Program-made: the position numbers and the translations under genes | Part shown: one piece after another, positions 1-12,800 of the stretch | Numbering within the stretch: position 1 is the stretch's first letter | Layout of the letters: every line of letters begins with the position of its first letter | From: Schistosoma mansoni | Lineage: Eukaryota; Platyhelminthes; Trematoda; Strigeidida; Schistosomatidae | DNA: 64,000 nucleotides | Reading direction: 5' to 3' | Assembly (NCBI RefSeq): GCF_000237925.1 | Contig: NW_017386009.1 | Location: 124,001 to 188,000 of the forward strand | Notes under the pieces: model-generated | Told to the model about the DNA's origin: nothing | The model's input: only the letters and a program-made list of their open reading frames with translations | Databases searched by the model: none

Positions 1-61
1 TAGGTATGTTCAGTACTAATTAAGTGTAATTTGATCAAATTATTTACTAAACTGTTTGTAT

Positions 62-400
62 ATGTATTCATTTAGTATTGTTTGTTTAAAACGTCCTATT
101 GATGTTTAGAACTGCAACTGGTCAGTTTCTTGTTGGCATATGTGTATACTGTGTGTATTGCCTAGATATTGCCTTAATTCAAAAGCATTATAAGCAAAGA
201 TGAATAGTACACAAGCAAGTGGCTATCAGGACTCAGTAGCTGAGTGGATAACACGATGGTGTTTGAAGCGAAAGTTACTGGGTTCGAGTCCCAGAGTGAA
301 CATCAACTCTGAGATGCCAGTACATCCAGCTGACAAGTCCCAAATAGGACGAAACGCGCTTCCTGGATTCCCCTTCTAACCACTATCCATCTTTGTTTGT
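62..400 (+). mobile_element. H1 (Sm-alpha-like) tRNA/hammerhead SINE
   Basis: The element begins near the ATTCATTTAGTATTG end, has a tRNA-like head with an A-box-like TAGCTGAGTGG near 237 and a B-box-like GGTTCGAGTCC near 282, then a hammerhead region at about 316-372. The core reads CTGACAAG instead of CTGANGAG, so a required G is changed and the ribozyme is probably inactive. It lies in the presumed last intron of TSP-A. Confidence 0.8.
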
Positions 401-817
401 ATATGTCGTAAGAATCTCATTACATTACATATGAACTGAAATTAATCTTCACAAGTTATATCTCTTAAGATTGTGATCCATCCTTGTTAAATGGAGTATT
501 GGATCTTCATTCTCAAATTTATGAAACACAATGACCATTCAACTTGACACATATAAGTAAATCTAAAATTTGACTAATTATTAAGGTATCCATGCTTAAA
601 CTGATGAAATTGTCATGTTACTGAAGCTATGAAACTAAAAAAAACAAACGCCAATGGTATAAATAATGAACTCATTATGATTGAACACGTCACACTTTAC
701 TGCTTTTCATGACGCTTTAATATATGTCTTTTCTATACATTATGTATTCAGTCATCTTTGGATGTATCTTTATAAGCTATTTTGATCGGAGATTCGGTTT
801 CAGTTTCGAGAATCATA

Positions 818-1190
818 TTAAATATTATAAGCAACGCTGGATAGGGGCTAGACGTGGAATCCAGGACGCACGTTTCGTCCTATTTGAGACTCGTCAGTTG
901 AATGTACCTGCATCTCAGAGTTGATGTTCACTCTGGGACTCGAACCCAATACCGTTCGCATCAAACACCATCGCGTTATCCACTTAGCTACTGAGTGCTG
1001 ATAGTCCTAATAGCTTGTGCAATGGATTGAAGTTTAAATTCACTTAGTATTGTTTGGTTGAATCTTCACAAGTAATATAATGCTTGTGAATTAAGGCTAT
1101 ATTGAGACAATAAGCACAACATGCACATATGCCAATAAGAAACTGATGAATCGCAGTCCTAAACATCAATGGGAAGATTCAAACAAACAA
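818..1190 (-). mobile_element. H1 SINE, inverted, with hammerhead
   Basis: Reverse-strand H1 copy. The hammerhead region at about 865-920 keeps CTGACGA and GAAAC with a stem II closed by one wobble, but the pair closing stem I is mismatched. The tRNA-like part follows at about 930-1000. The H1 terminal sequence appears again in opposite orientation at about 1080-1190, giving a foldback arrangement. Confidence 0.75.
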
Positions 1191-1535
1191 CACCGTGAGA
1201 ATTTACACTTCATCCCTATTGCGCAAGCTAGTGGCTATCAGGACTTAGTAGCTGAGCGGATCACGCGATAGCGTTTGAAGCGAACGGTACTGGATTCGAG
1301 TCCCATAGTAAACATCAACTCTGAGATGCAGGTACATCCGGCTGACGAGTCCTAAATAGGAAGAAACGTGAGCACTGGATTCCAATGCTAGCCACTATCC
1401 ATCTTTGCTTATAATTCGTGTGAATTAAGGCTATATCGAGGCGAGACGCACAATATGCACATATGCCAAGAAGAGCCTGATCAATCGCCGTCATGGGAAG
1501 TATCAAACAAACAATATCAAGTGAATTTAGTGTCT
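1190..1535 (+). mobile_element. H1 SINE with tail
   Basis: Third H1 copy in the presumed TSP-A intron, head to head with the previous one. The tRNA-like part is at about 1230-1315 and the hammerhead at about 1328-1385. Stem II is weakened (GTCC opposite GGAA) and stem III is altered, so activity is doubtful. The tail ends near the AAACAAACAATA motif typical of H1 termini. Confidence 0.75.
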
Positions 1536-1613
1536 AGTTTATTTAGTCCAATCAGTTTCATTCTCTATACATAATTTATTACATTTTCTGTACATCATTT
1601 CTTATATTTACAG

Positions 1614-1766
1614 GGTTGTATTGAAGAAATAGCTGGTTTTGCACAACAATACTCAAATATATTAATAGGTCTATGTTTTCTCACAGCTATTCTTCAAGGT
1701 GTCTATTTAGGCATCTCAATTTGGATGATTCGTAAATCTGATGATGGAGTTGCTTTCTCTGCATAA
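1614..1766 (+). CDS. TSP-A, tetraspanin, last exon only
   Basis: Terminal coding exon of a tetraspanin, a four-pass membrane protein that organises surface membrane domains. The exon follows a pyrimidine-rich tract ending in a cag acceptor (1611-1613), opens in phase 0 with Gly-Cys, and encodes 50 residues before TAA. The Gly-Cys pair is the last cysteine of the large extracellular loop. Residues 17-39 form transmembrane segment 4 (ILIGLCFLTAILQGVYLGIS), followed by a short basic tail ending FSA. Phase, length (153 nt) and layout equal those of the last exon of TSP-C. The upstream exons are not recognised and probably lie left of the window, so 1-1613 is probably its long last intron, filled with H1 repeats. 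A candidate AATAAA lies near 1919-1924. The class is clear; which paralogue it is cannot be told from one exon. Confidence 0.85.
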   Translation, partial: GCIEEIAGFAQQYSNILIGLCFLTAILQGVYLGISIWMIRKSDDGVAFSA

Positions 1767-2570
1767 ACATTATATACCATTAAAGATCATGATCGTTATT
1801 ATTATGGCAAAGGAAAGAAAAAAACTGACAAAAATACCATTTTTTTTGTTCTTTTCATTCCATTTTGATTCTATCACTTTTTGTTTCTGGGCTAAATACA
1901 TGAACTAATGTTACCGACAATAAACATATAAGACGGTTATTACTTATTATTCAACTCATATCTTTGACTATATCATGACTACATATTGAATGAGTCTTCA
2001 ATGAATGCCATTCCATTAGTATTTCTAAGTTGTCGTAGTTGCCATGGTAACCAATGTATTGTAATTACCTTTTTAATACATAAATCTAAAAGATGTATTA
2101 TAACTTATCGATCGAGTTCTTTTTTTTTAAAAAAATGTTTTCTCTGAGGTATACTTATTATCTCAGGTTACTTGGATTATGATAAATCTAGCAAATATTA
2201 TTGTCTCCCCTACTATTGATGTAAGTATGTTTACATTGTTAGTATATTTGATTTTGATGTGTACGTGTTATGAAAGAAATTTTTTTTTAAAAAAACCATC
2301 ACATGGTTCATGTAGGTGGTTTAGTTTAATGCTAAGCAATTTAAATAAACACATCATTTTTCTTAGATTCCTCGTCACATAGAAGTGTATAGAATTGAGA
2401 TCCAACACGTTCAATTGATCGACAGTATTCGATCAGCACTAAGAAGGGCTTGCAATGCATGACATTGATCACCACCCAGTGATAAGTCAATTGTGAATAC
2501 ATCTCAGTCCTACAGGAGTTCACTCGCGGCTCGAATAGCTCAGTGGCAACGTATCTGACTGTGAAGCTAA
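1767..2570. other. TSP-A 3' flank, no further gene seen
   Basis: AT-rich sequence after the TSP-A stop with several T runs. Apart from the candidate polyadenylation signal near 1919 nothing coding is supported; short open frames here have no recognisable family. Confidence 0.4.
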
Positions 2571-2574
2571 GTGA

Positions 2575-3160
2575 CATGGGATGGAATCCGTCAGGGAGCA
2601 TCAGTTGCCTCAAGAAGAGTGACAAAAGCAAGAGAGACAGGGAGTAGGCAGACTTGTTTAACATCATTATTCACTTGGAATAAATCTGTCAAATGGCCAC
2701 GATGTACAACTTCGCACTTTCGTTCGTTGTATGAATTCCCGATGATGCTGACGATCTTCTCAGATACTCGGTCCATAAAGTCAAAGAAAGTCCCATAATG
2801 TTCTCATATCCATACTGTCAAATGCTTTCTCATAATTGATAATTTTGATATATACTGACGAGTTCTATTCAACTGATTGCTCAATGGTGATCCGTGATAT
2901 CGCGACTAGGTCTGTACACGACTTATCCTTACGGAACTCAGTCTATTGTTCTCGAAGCTGTACTGTCTACTGGATTTTTGGCGACACCGTTGAAATATTT
3001 CCCTGATACTGATATTAGTGTGATGCCTGTTTAGTTTTAACATTTGCTGAGGTCTCCGTTTTTTTGATATCGTGATGGGGTGTCCTTCTTTCCAGTCTGT
3101 CTGTGGCAATCGTTCCACCTCCCTAATTGTTGGGGATCTTAGGTCTCCAAAACTCACTTG
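2575..3160 (-). mobile_element. SR2-like RTE LINE, RT fragment
   Basis: On the reverse strand, peptide pieces such as EKIVSIIGNSY and CEVVHRGHLTD match the RTE reverse-transcriptase stretch following the 'EKIVNIIRNSYDG' region seen in schistosome SR2-type elements. Further pieces to about 3160 fit the fingers region in several frames. It is a decayed LINE internal fragment with neither end present. Confidence 0.65.
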
Positions 3161-3845
3161 CTAACTACATTGTTTTTGTAATTTTATTTTTGAAATTTTG
3201 AATTTCTTTGTCTTCGCGCCAGAAGCGCTCTTTTCGCCTTCATGTCGTATTTCACACTTGAGAAAATCTCAAATGCTATTGATCTGTTGGTCTTTTAATA
3301 TGCTATTTTGTAACGTTTCCCAAGGCTAGTTTTATGTTGTATATATACGTCTTGGGTAGATCAAAGTTAACACCTCTGAATGTGAAAATCGGTGACGCGT
3401 ATTCGAATTTCACGAGGATCTGCGGTTTCGTTAAGATCTCACTATCGCTCCTATAAACCTACTAGCACAAAGCCTATGTCAAGTCAACGTCCCTCAACCA
3501 CCCAATATCAAAATACAGAGGACGTGATGTTGAGTAATTTAGGCTACTGACCACATTGGAACTTGATTTATAGGACTAGATTAACAAAAAGTAATTGGAC
3601 AAACATGACATTGGTTAATAATCAAGGATCATTCAGTATAAACCGGTAGTCATATGTGGTTTATCGAGTATCTTGTTGAGTCGAATGAATTAATAGCTAA
3701 TAAATAAAATAATTCGATGACAGAATTAGTTTACATTTGTTACTAAATAGGCAGATATATTCGCTCTGTCCTAGATTTTTCGACATCGATAATAATTGAC
3801 ATGTACAAAAAAGCATAATTCGATAGCCCCATCAAACAAACAACT
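3161..3845. other. No recognised feature
   Basis: About 0.7 kb between the RTE fragment and the H2 element. I see no gene, tRNA, or repeat that I can name here. Confidence 0.3.
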
Positions 3846-3849
3846 GATT

Positions 3850-4165
3850 TTATATAGTTGAGATCATGAGTCAATTGAAGCTAGACCACCATGGAACACC
3901 TGGAATCACTGGACGGCCGTTTCGTCCTATTGTAGGACTCCTCAGCAGTGCGCATCAACGATACCACACCCGCGAGATTCGAACCCATAACTTACTAGTC
4001 TCGCGCCAGAGCACTTAACCCATAAACCTCTGAGCCGATTAATGTCTAACCTCAACCAATCCACGAAATTGCGCGACCATATTCTATTGTACTGAGGTAG
4101 ATACCTGTCTCTACCTGACATGGATTAGCTCCACTGGTCACGACTTCTCACTAGAACAACTGATT
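3850..4165 (-). mobile_element. H2 tRNA/hammerhead SINE
   Basis: Reverse-strand H2 copy. Read on that strand it has a 5' segment ending near the ACATTAA stretch, a tRNA-like head whose B-box-like GGTTCGAATCTC lies near 3980, a hammerhead at about 3903-3952, and the H2 tail ending AACTATATAAAA near 3850. This is one of the better preserved ribozyme copies in the window. Confidence 0.8.
3903..3952 (-). ncRNA. Type I hammerhead ribozyme motif (H2 copy)
   Basis: On the reverse strand the core reads CTGAGGA, stem II is GTCC/GGAC around a TACAATA loop, followed by GAAAC and a GTC cleavage triplet. Stem I pairs GCACTG with CAGTGA (5 of 6). Stem III is only two to three base pairs, as in known schistosome hammerheads. 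All core positions are intact; cleavage activity is inferred, not shown. Confidence 0.75.
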
Positions 4166-5380
4166 TAGCGAAAAGTTTCGGAAAGAATTTAGAACAACTG
4201 AAATAGATGGTTGCTAACTACTGCCACCAATACATGAATACAAAATGATCTGCAAGAAGAATTCTTTTAAAAACACATAAATTTCAATTAAACGATCTTT
4301 TACGATATAAGGATTCAGCATTTCTTCGTCAAGATAAAGTTGTTGGCATTGTTATCCTGGGGTGAAAAGGTAATATTGCTACCTCATTCTATGGAGTAAC
4401 AGCAGTAAATAAGCTCTCTAAAGAAAAGTAATAATAAATATAAAACTGATGAGGTTGAACGAAAACTGATGGATGATCGGAAACCCTACAATTGTTGGGC
4501 TCTATTATCCCGTAGTTATGTGAACTTGTGAAAATACTCAGAAAAAAAGATGTTTACTTTTGAAATATAATGTATATGAATAACTCACCATACCATCCAA
4601 CTTCCAAATAATCGATTGCAATTCTTTAGCAAGTCATAAATACGACTAGTAAACGTAGCGTCTTTTATGTTCAGAAGCGATATATACAACCCCTTAGTTC
4701 ACCATTTACCTACCACCCTTTCATATCTTAGTGATTATTTAAAATATAGAGAATTAAGGGAAGAAAATTTCCTTATCAGACCGAATCATCTAATCATGTT
4801 GTACATTTGTGTTTATAACCATTTGCTAAACAATGTAACTATACAAGAGATTGCATTTGGTCAAGCAGTCCCGTTGAGGCGATGAAGAAAGAGATATTTC
4901 TATTTAATTAGTTCTTCATCAGGGTTGTACAATAGTATAGATGTTTTACTAATGAGTAGAAAGTCGATGCCCATTAGATGGTGGTGAGTAACACCTTCTG
5001 TAATTGAATCGCACCCACCTAGTGAAATCAAAAGTCAGAAGCGAGGAGGTTGGAGGATATATTTGATAGATTATCAATATATCGAGGAGTGACTGAACTA
5101 AACTGGCTAGTGATCTCAGGAGACGTTGAGCACGCCGTTCCAAATCGTGATCTGGTGCGGATGCATGACTGAGCGCCTTCAGCTGAGTGAGTCCATTAAA
5201 ACTAATGTGGTCAGCATCCTATGTTGAACACTTACACAGCTATTGATTTCGAGGATTTATTAACCGTTACATAACATAAGAATAGGAACAGGAATTGAAA
5301 TTATTATCCATGAACTTAATGATAAGTACTTAGTAGGATAGGTGTATTGAAAATCAGATGATAAGATTAATATAGGGGTT
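4166..5380. other. No recognised gene
   Basis: About 1.2 kb. The open stretch 4667-4885 gives a 72-residue hypothetical peptide with no motif I recognise. The part just right of it is the 3' side of the Penelope-like fragment and may be its trailing sequence. Confidence 0.3.
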
Positions 5381-5384
5381 ACAT

Positions 5385-5680
5385 AAGATTAGTATTAGAA
5401 ATTAAAATGTTTTTGATATGTATTTCTATGGCTTCTGCTATATGTAAGAATCGGATTCCGAAACCATAGGGTAAATTTGGTGGAATTTTATAAATAACTA
5501 TAAACTCTGAAGTTTTATCTATGTGATGACCAATACCAACCAGATGCACTATGACAGCGCTTGCTATATAATTTTTTTGTCTTTCGGACATCCATAAATG
5601 GTGATTTTCAGAAATACGATGATGTTTCTGTCTACTTATGCGCCCAGTAGAACTAGCTATTCAGGAGCAGTTGGAATCGT
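5385..5680 (-). mobile_element. Penelope-like element, GIY-YIG endonuclease end
   Basis: The reverse strand encodes a degenerate version of the C-terminal GIY-YIG endonuclease of Penelope-like retroelements. A TGRISRQ stretch sits where YIGRT-xRQ is expected, then AVIVHLVGIGHHID (family: A-x-x-HL-x-x-GH-x-ID) and EFIVIYKIPPNLPYG, and AEAIEI (family AEAI-x-I). Only this end is present. The resemblance rests on these spaced motifs. Confidence 0.65.
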
Positions 5681-5929
5681 AAATACACATAGAGGCAGAG
5701 GATCTAGGAAATTGATCCTTATTTGGTGAAATCATTGTTGGCCGGCTGGAGAAAGTAGGACATTAGCTTGAAGTATTGCGTGTACGTTCCGAAGAGTTTT
5801 GTATACATGGATTTACTATTTCACAACCTATATCACCATTGAGGACGGCTGACACATGCATTTCACGTGACTATCGAAGTCTGACATGACTGCTTACTCC
5901 CTCACTTCCTTTTCTTTCTGGTGGTCGAC

Positions 5930-6660
5930 TAAGGGTTTCCACATCGGTAGGCCTCAAAAAACACAAGGGAGAAAGCAAGATCCTCAAATACAACACGGAG
6001 AATACCAACCCAATCAGGCTTCATGAAAAAATCCTGTAAAATGTGGAAAGTTACACTTATCTGGGTAACATCATCAATGAACAATGAGGATCCAATGAAA
6101 ACCTGAAGGCGAGGATTGGAAAAGCAACGATTGCCTCCCTACAGTTCAACAACATATGGAACTCAAAACAACTCTCAACCGATATCAAAGTTACAATCTT
6201 CAATACGATTGTTGAACCAGTTCATCTGTACTTATTTGGAACTTGGATAACTACTACAACCGTCATCAAAATATTACAAGTATTTCTAAGCAATCGTCTA
6301 CACATGATACTCAATATCCGTTGACCGAATACCATTAGCAAGAGCCTACTGTGGGAGAGATCAAACCAGCTTCCTACTGAAGGGGAAATCAGGAAACGAC
6401 GATGGAGGTGGTTGTTAGGACACACTTTGTGGAAATCATCAAACTGCATTACGAGACATGTGCCTACCTTGAATCGTGAAGTGAAGCAGAATAGAGGAAC
6501 GTCAAAGAACGCAGTACTTTGTGTATTGGAAGTAGACATGAAAATGATGGATGACAACTGGAAACAAGTGGAAAGTAATATCAAAGACAGTGTTGGATGG
6601 AGAATGTTGGTGGACATCCTATGCTCCGCTACGAGGGGTAACAATCATAAGTAAGTATGT
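5930..6660 (+). mobile_element. SR2-like RTE LINE, 3' end of ORF
   Basis: Forward-strand fragment covering the C-terminal third of the RTE polyprotein: thumb region (ARIGKATIASLQFNNIWNSK), the segment with [20 protein letters not shown], then [15 protein letters not shown] at the end. It terminates in the GTAAGTA-rich tail that ends other RTE copies here. Several frame changes show it is decayed. Confidence 0.75.
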
Positions 6661-6997
6661 AAGTAATCACCTTTGAACTATGATTTCAATAATGTCGTTA
6701 AAGGGATAATCCTCCATATTTCGTAACTGTGTTTTATTCCAACTCAATATATTTTTCCTATGATAAACCAAGTATGAATCTATTACTGCTTCAATCATGT
6801 CAAGCTAAAGCCAATAATCTCAACAACAACTTAAACAAATGGATAAACCATAATAAATGAAAATAAAGTAACTCGTGACGTGTGAAAATTTTACAATGCG
6901 TCATTGCATATGCTAGACGATAAAAAATCTGTTCTTTTATTTGAGTAAATTAGCAAAGAAGAATACCTTATTTACCAATACATTCCGATCAATAGTA

Positions 6998-7600
6998 GTG
7001 TTGTGTGCTACTGATGTTGAGATATAAGTAGTATGTATCATAAATCGAAAATGAAATGCCTGGCGGTAGAAGGTTTAGAAAGATCAAAGAGAAGGGAACG
7101 AAAACAGAGAATGATTGATATGGAAACGAAAAAAAATCAAGTCTGAGACAATTGATTGACATTTTGCAAAAGAAAGTAATTATTGTATGGTTCTCAGATT
7201 TTGCTAAGAGAGTCTGTACAGTCGGGGTTGAATGTATTTGGTTGTTCTCACTTGTATTCTGTTTCGCTACTGTACTAGTAGTGGTAGTGTGGTGTGATCT
7301 ACTTATATCCATATAAGTAGTATATAGTGTTGGTCAGACATAGAATGTATTTTGGCAGAAGTCCGATGAGGGAAGAACTATAATGAAGAGCAATCGGTAG
7401 GAAAATGCACGAACAATGTAATTAGAGAAGAAACAGTGAAGATTGAGACTGTTGGTTGTTAATTTGCAAATTAACTGTCCATTGTATGGTTTTCAGAATT
7501 TACTGAGATAGTCTGTAAGTTATGCTTAATTACATTCGATTGTCCCCAGTCGTGTTCTGTTCACTACAATAGTGATTTTATTAGTACATAATCTAATACA
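6998..7600. repeat. R3 300-bp repeat, tandem dimer
   Basis: Two successive units of about 280-300 bp (about 6998-7275 and 7276-7600) share a near-palindromic CTTATAT-CC-ATATAAG region, a stretch like TATTGTATGGTTTTCAGA, and an end resembling GTGTTCTGTTCACTAC. Single copies occur at about 26930-27085, 47900-48195 and 56340-56612. The class is unknown; GTGGTG/CACCAC-like ends suggest a terminal-inverted-repeat element. Confidence 0.55.
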
Positions 7601-7721
7601 TGAGCAATGTAAATAATATTTCATTAAGTTTGACTGTTCATAGTTTGACTGAACAGACATGACCAAGTCAAACGTACATCTACTTATTGATCAAAGAATA
7701 GTTTTTTTAACGATTGTCACT

Positions 7722-8145
7722 TAAATTCACTTATTATTGTTTGTTCGAATCTTCCCATTGATGCTTAGGACTGCAACTGGTCAGTCTCTTATTGGCATAT
7801 GTACATAATGTGCGTATTGCCTCGATATAGCCTTAATTCACAAGCAATATAAGCAAAGATGGATAGTGGCTAGCAGTAGAATACAGGATGGGGCTCGTCA
7901 GCTCGGAAGATTCAAACAAACAATACTATGGGGAATTCACACTTCACCCCATTGCACAAGCAAGTGGCTATCAGAACTCAGTAGCTGAGTGGATAACGCG
8001 ATGGCGTTAGATGCGAAAGGTACTGGGCTCGATTCTCAGAGTGAACATCAACTCTGAGATGCAGGTACATCCAGCTGACGAGTCTCAAACAGGTTGAAAC
8101 GTGCGTCCTGGACTCCACTGCTAGCCACTATCACTCTTCTATTTT
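7722..8145 (+). mobile_element. H1 tRNA/hammerhead SINE, nearly full length
   Basis: Begins with the H1 terminus (ATTCACTTATTATTGTTTG) and continues through a partial inverted segment, a tRNA-like head with the A box near 7982, and a hammerhead at about 8064-8118. Core CTGACGA and GAAAC are kept, but stem II is disrupted (GTCT against GGTT), so cleavage is unlikely. Confidence 0.75.
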
Positions 8146-9859
8146 TACAAGTAATTGTTCTCAAAAGGCATTAGTGTGGTCAGTTTGTTCGAAATCCATT
8201 GCTCTAACATATCACAAAGTTCTAATACTCTTCGTCTTTTTAAAGTAAACACTTTTCGAATTGTAGTATGTGAACTTGGAATGGTTTGTAAAATGAAATT
8301 GTTATTGCTGAAATAAACAGTGTGTGATGTTAACTGAAATTCATATCACTCTCCAAAGTAAATAATCTTCGACTAAACCTTTTTATATGATATGTAGTCA
8401 CATTATTGCTACTTGCACCTTAAGATATCCGTTTTCATTCTGATTGTAACCTCATAACTTCATTTTAACGTATTAACACCATGTTCCAGTGTCTACAATG
8501 GATACGTTCTTCATAACCAAAAAGGTTGAGCCCAATCAGTCAGGGATTCTCAATAGAACTAAAGAAATTTCCTCTTCAATTCCGTCAGTAGTGAACAAAA
8601 TATCGCTTCATGGATTCGTTGTCTCATCAGTTTAGAAGTCAGATCTTTGTGATATGAAGTTGAAAATGCTACAAAATAATAATAAGTATCTAAGTTCAAT
8701 TGTATCAATGCATCAATAAATAAAAGGGATTTCTTTCGTATTCAACAGTTGTACACTGTAAAATGAAGATTCACCTACTGAACACTTGGTTAACCTAGAA
8801 TTCAATGAATACAAAGTGTTATAACTCGAAGAGAATTATGAATGGTAACTTTTGAGGACCATTTATGGACCAATATAGTACATATATATTTCCTACTGTA
8901 TAATTGCTAAGTACCTGAACTATTCATATTCATGTTCCGTTTATTATGAGCTTTATTTTGACCCATAGACTATTACTGTACGGTGTACCATTCCTGAGTT
9001 ATACCTAGTCTATTAATTACTGTTTCTCCTAATCACAGCCACATTTGGTCAAATCTTGTACAAATGTTATTATCTATTTTATAGTACTATGTGGTCTGTT
9101 TGTTTGTTATATAAACCCAGTATATTTGAGAATAATGATTCATATTGCAGAGACTGTTATTGGTGTTGTAAACTTAACTGGCTGGGCTAGGCAGATAGCA
9201 GGACGGATAAGTACTCAAGACTGCTCATACGGCATCGTGTATCACTGTTCCCATCGATAATTCGCTGCTCTCTGATAGGCGGTCATATCACATCCTATAT
9301 ATGATAACAGGGCACCCTGGCAATCGATATAGAACAAAGTATGGTAATCAAACAATCGTCATTCAGTCTTGATTGACTTTAGAATCATGTTTCATTTCAT
9401 CATCTAAGTAATTAAGTAGTATAAAAATTTATGATTATTGTTATCATTGAAATCAGAATATATTTATATAATCGAAAAACTAGATTCCTTTTGTAGTCAC
9501 ATGTATTGCAAGCAGAATTAGTGTAAGCATACAGATACAACCATGTTTTGCATAGTGAATTGCTTCATTGATTATCTACATCACACATAACTGTATACAT
9601 ATCAATCTATCAAAAGTTTATTCATTTGTCATGCGTAGGCTGAATTCATTCCTTTTCACCCCTTTTACTCAAACTATGTTAGTTGGAAATAAAAAAAGTA
9701 ATGACACAATTATCTATGGAGTCCTATTGAAAGCCTGCTGTATGTCAATAATAAAACATAAACGGGATTCAGTGTGAAACCAGTCAACTAGAATCGCGTT
9801 TTCAGGAAGAGAACGAAACTCTTGTGGCGATCCCTTACAGTAACATTCAGTTCAAAACT

Positions 9860-12800
9860 ATGAATTTGCCAATACTTGGACGACATTCAACAAAACTGTT
9901 CGTTTTCTTCAACTGTCTTTTCATTGTAAGTGGAATGTTTGTTTATTTCTGTTATATTCACTTCATTCTTTATTATTATGTAATATAGACATTTGGCATT
10001 ATTGTGATTGCATTCGGTATGAAACTACCAACCAAACTATTTAGATATAAGAGGATATTGCAAGCAACCATACCTCCCATCTTTCCAACTGCTACTTTCT
10101 CAGGAAGTCTCAGTATATTAGCTACATGTATTGGAATATTAGGAATATTGAATGAAAGAAACATGATTATGTATCTGGTAACCATTGAAATATTAATGTG
10201 CATGGTGTATTTTCATCCCAACATTTACGTTTAGCATCTGTGTACTTTGACTATTGTGATGATCACCGAAATAGGCATAGCATCATCATCCAAATTAATG
10301 AAAGATCAAGTTAGTTCAAATCTCACTTTATCCGATGAATCTTAATCCTTATCACGTTGACAGTTCTTCACTGAAGCTCATCGTTCGTTGAATATGAGTG
10401 TTCAAAAATATTGGACAAATCTTTGTTATCAAATGGAATTTGATAATTTACAAAAAACAGTAAGTGAATAAAACATCGGTAGATTTGTTAATTCCTTCAA
10501 AAATAGTTTCATTGTTGTGGTGCAAATTCATCGAGTGATTATTCACATGTTAAACAACTTATACCGACTTCATGTTTATCTGGAATAAAACCATATTCAC
10601 TGGTAAGTAAAGATTTGATTGTTGTGAAACACTCTAAATGCATATGAAGCCATTTGAAGCTCTCTGTTTATAAGAGATATTCAACATAAAATAGGTCAAT
10701 TTCTGAATAAATATTTGATGAGACATCTCTGCACGCTGTAGGGCCAGTGAAATTTCACTGAACCGTAGCCAAATCATCCGGCAGTAGGGTCACTGAATAT
10801 CGAACAGATCATCGATCCCTGTCAAAGTCAAGGACAACTAACGTGCATCAGTTGATCATACGCCATGGACTGGCCGTGCGGCAGTGGTCCTACTTCGCTT
10901 GTATCTACTTTAACTAATATATTCCTGTTATAACATCCCTTGTGTCATACAGTCTTCAGAGCATCCATGGTCCCTTGATACGTCGATGGGGCAATCCACG
11001 TAAGGTTCTGGTCGCGAGGTGTGACTTCGAAGTTAGCTTTTTCGTTACACCGTTCCTGTCCAACTCGAGTAGGCCTCCAATCATTCGACATAAACCATCA
11101 ACGTTGATGGTCTACAACGCTATTGTCAACAAATTTAGAATGATATCCATGCTACAATATCCAAGTTAAGTCCATCGCTTGAACTATCCCGTTACATTAA
11201 GATTTAACAAGCTTCGTTCACATTCATAGTGCATTCTGTTTTCAACAAATCAATTGGTCATAACTACATAGTAAATTAGTATTGTTTTCACAATTATCTA
11301 GAACCACATGACCATTGTATATTTGTAATGTTCAGTCTGAAGTTTACAGATGTTGAAAAATAAACATCCTGAGTACCTCACTTCTTTGTTACATACATCA
11401 ATCTTGTCAACGTTGTTCTATTTATCGGAATTTGATTTTATATACAATCAAATAGATATACTATAACGAAAAGCTGATCCAGTGCTGTCAAGTTTTCAAT
11501 GGTGGTCTGACATTGATCGATTCATGATCTCAATCAAAACTCAACAATCTCTACAATTCTATACTGAAAATCAATATACGTAAATTTATAAAGTAGGATG
11601 CAGGATAAGGACTGGAAAATAAGGCGCCCTAATAGGACGAAAGTTTACATAAAAACACTTTGAATAACAGTGTGCTGAGAGATTTCAAAAGAACTAGAGA
11701 TCAAATATTTAATACCAACTCATAAGTTCCATTGAGTTCCGATGTTGGTAATCAAAGCCACCCACATAAGTCATTTGAATTGAGTGTAGTTAAATAAAAA
11801 TATTTTATATTTTCGGAGTACAGTTCTGGAGCAGTGAGAACAAATGGCGTATATATATATTTTTCTGCAGCAATTCGGAAGACTCTTCCAGTCTCCTACA
11901 TTGTCCGTATACTCCATGTACCTATAAAAATTGTCGCTCTGGTTGTTAGAAGGTGCATCGGCCTCATGACTTCCGAAGGAACTCCCCTTTCATAATTATT
12001 CCTTCAACTTCCTGAGCAGAGTTTAAATGGTTTGAATAATTTTTTCTGGTTAGCGTTTTTTAGAGAGTTAATTTTGCTACGGGATGGGGTCGCTAACCAC
12101 ATGCCCAACCCTCCTCCTTTATCAGGTTTTGGGACCGCCAGTAGCCCCCGGAGGAGCTACAGGTGGAGTTATATATATGAATATAAATTCATGATACTGG
12201 AAGATGTTCACCAACATACCCCATCATTTCGCCCTTATTTCTTAATAAAGAAGTGTATGTGGACAGTTAAAGTGTCTCATTGTAGTACGAAACGGATAAC
12301 GGATGGTTTCCTTATTCTCATTAGTTGTTTAATTAAAGTCAGTCCATCATGTAAATTACAAAAAGGACACTTTTCATACTTTCCGTAGATTTTCTTCAAC
12401 AATACAAGATTTTATGACATACTTTTTGGTTTACTGCTAGTTCAGGCTTGTAGAAGTAGCTACTATCCAAAGTGAGATGTAACATACATCCACAGTGATT
12501 CCGTTTGCTGACTTCTTTAGAACATTTATATCTTGAAGTTTGCCTTTCAAAGAAGTATCACATTTATCAATTCGGTCGTTGAAAATCTTCCACCTAATCA
12601 CATCATAGACATAGTCGAATGTAGACACATTATTTGATTTTTTGACTCATTGTTCATATCTTACTCATCAGAGCTTCATAAGGAATTAGATTAACTTGTC
12701 GCATAGAAGAGTTTCAGTGTGTTATTCAATAAAACTAAATTCCATAAATCACATTCAACATTCTCATTTCAAGCTTACCGACTATTCATTATTCACTGAC

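Noticed and set aside
1-10. Possible donor site (GTATGT) of TSP-A exon 5 at the window start
   Set aside because: Only three bases precede it, and they would read TAG in phase 0; too little sequence to support an exon.
220-300. tRNA-like folds with A and B boxes (also in every H1 and H2 copy)
   Set aside because: They are heads of repeated SINE-like elements, followed by hammerhead regions, with poor acceptor stems; not independent tRNA genes.
10338-10362. CRISPR-like or operon features
   Set aside because: No spaced direct repeats or bacterial-style gene organisation anywhere; the sequence is eukaryotic.
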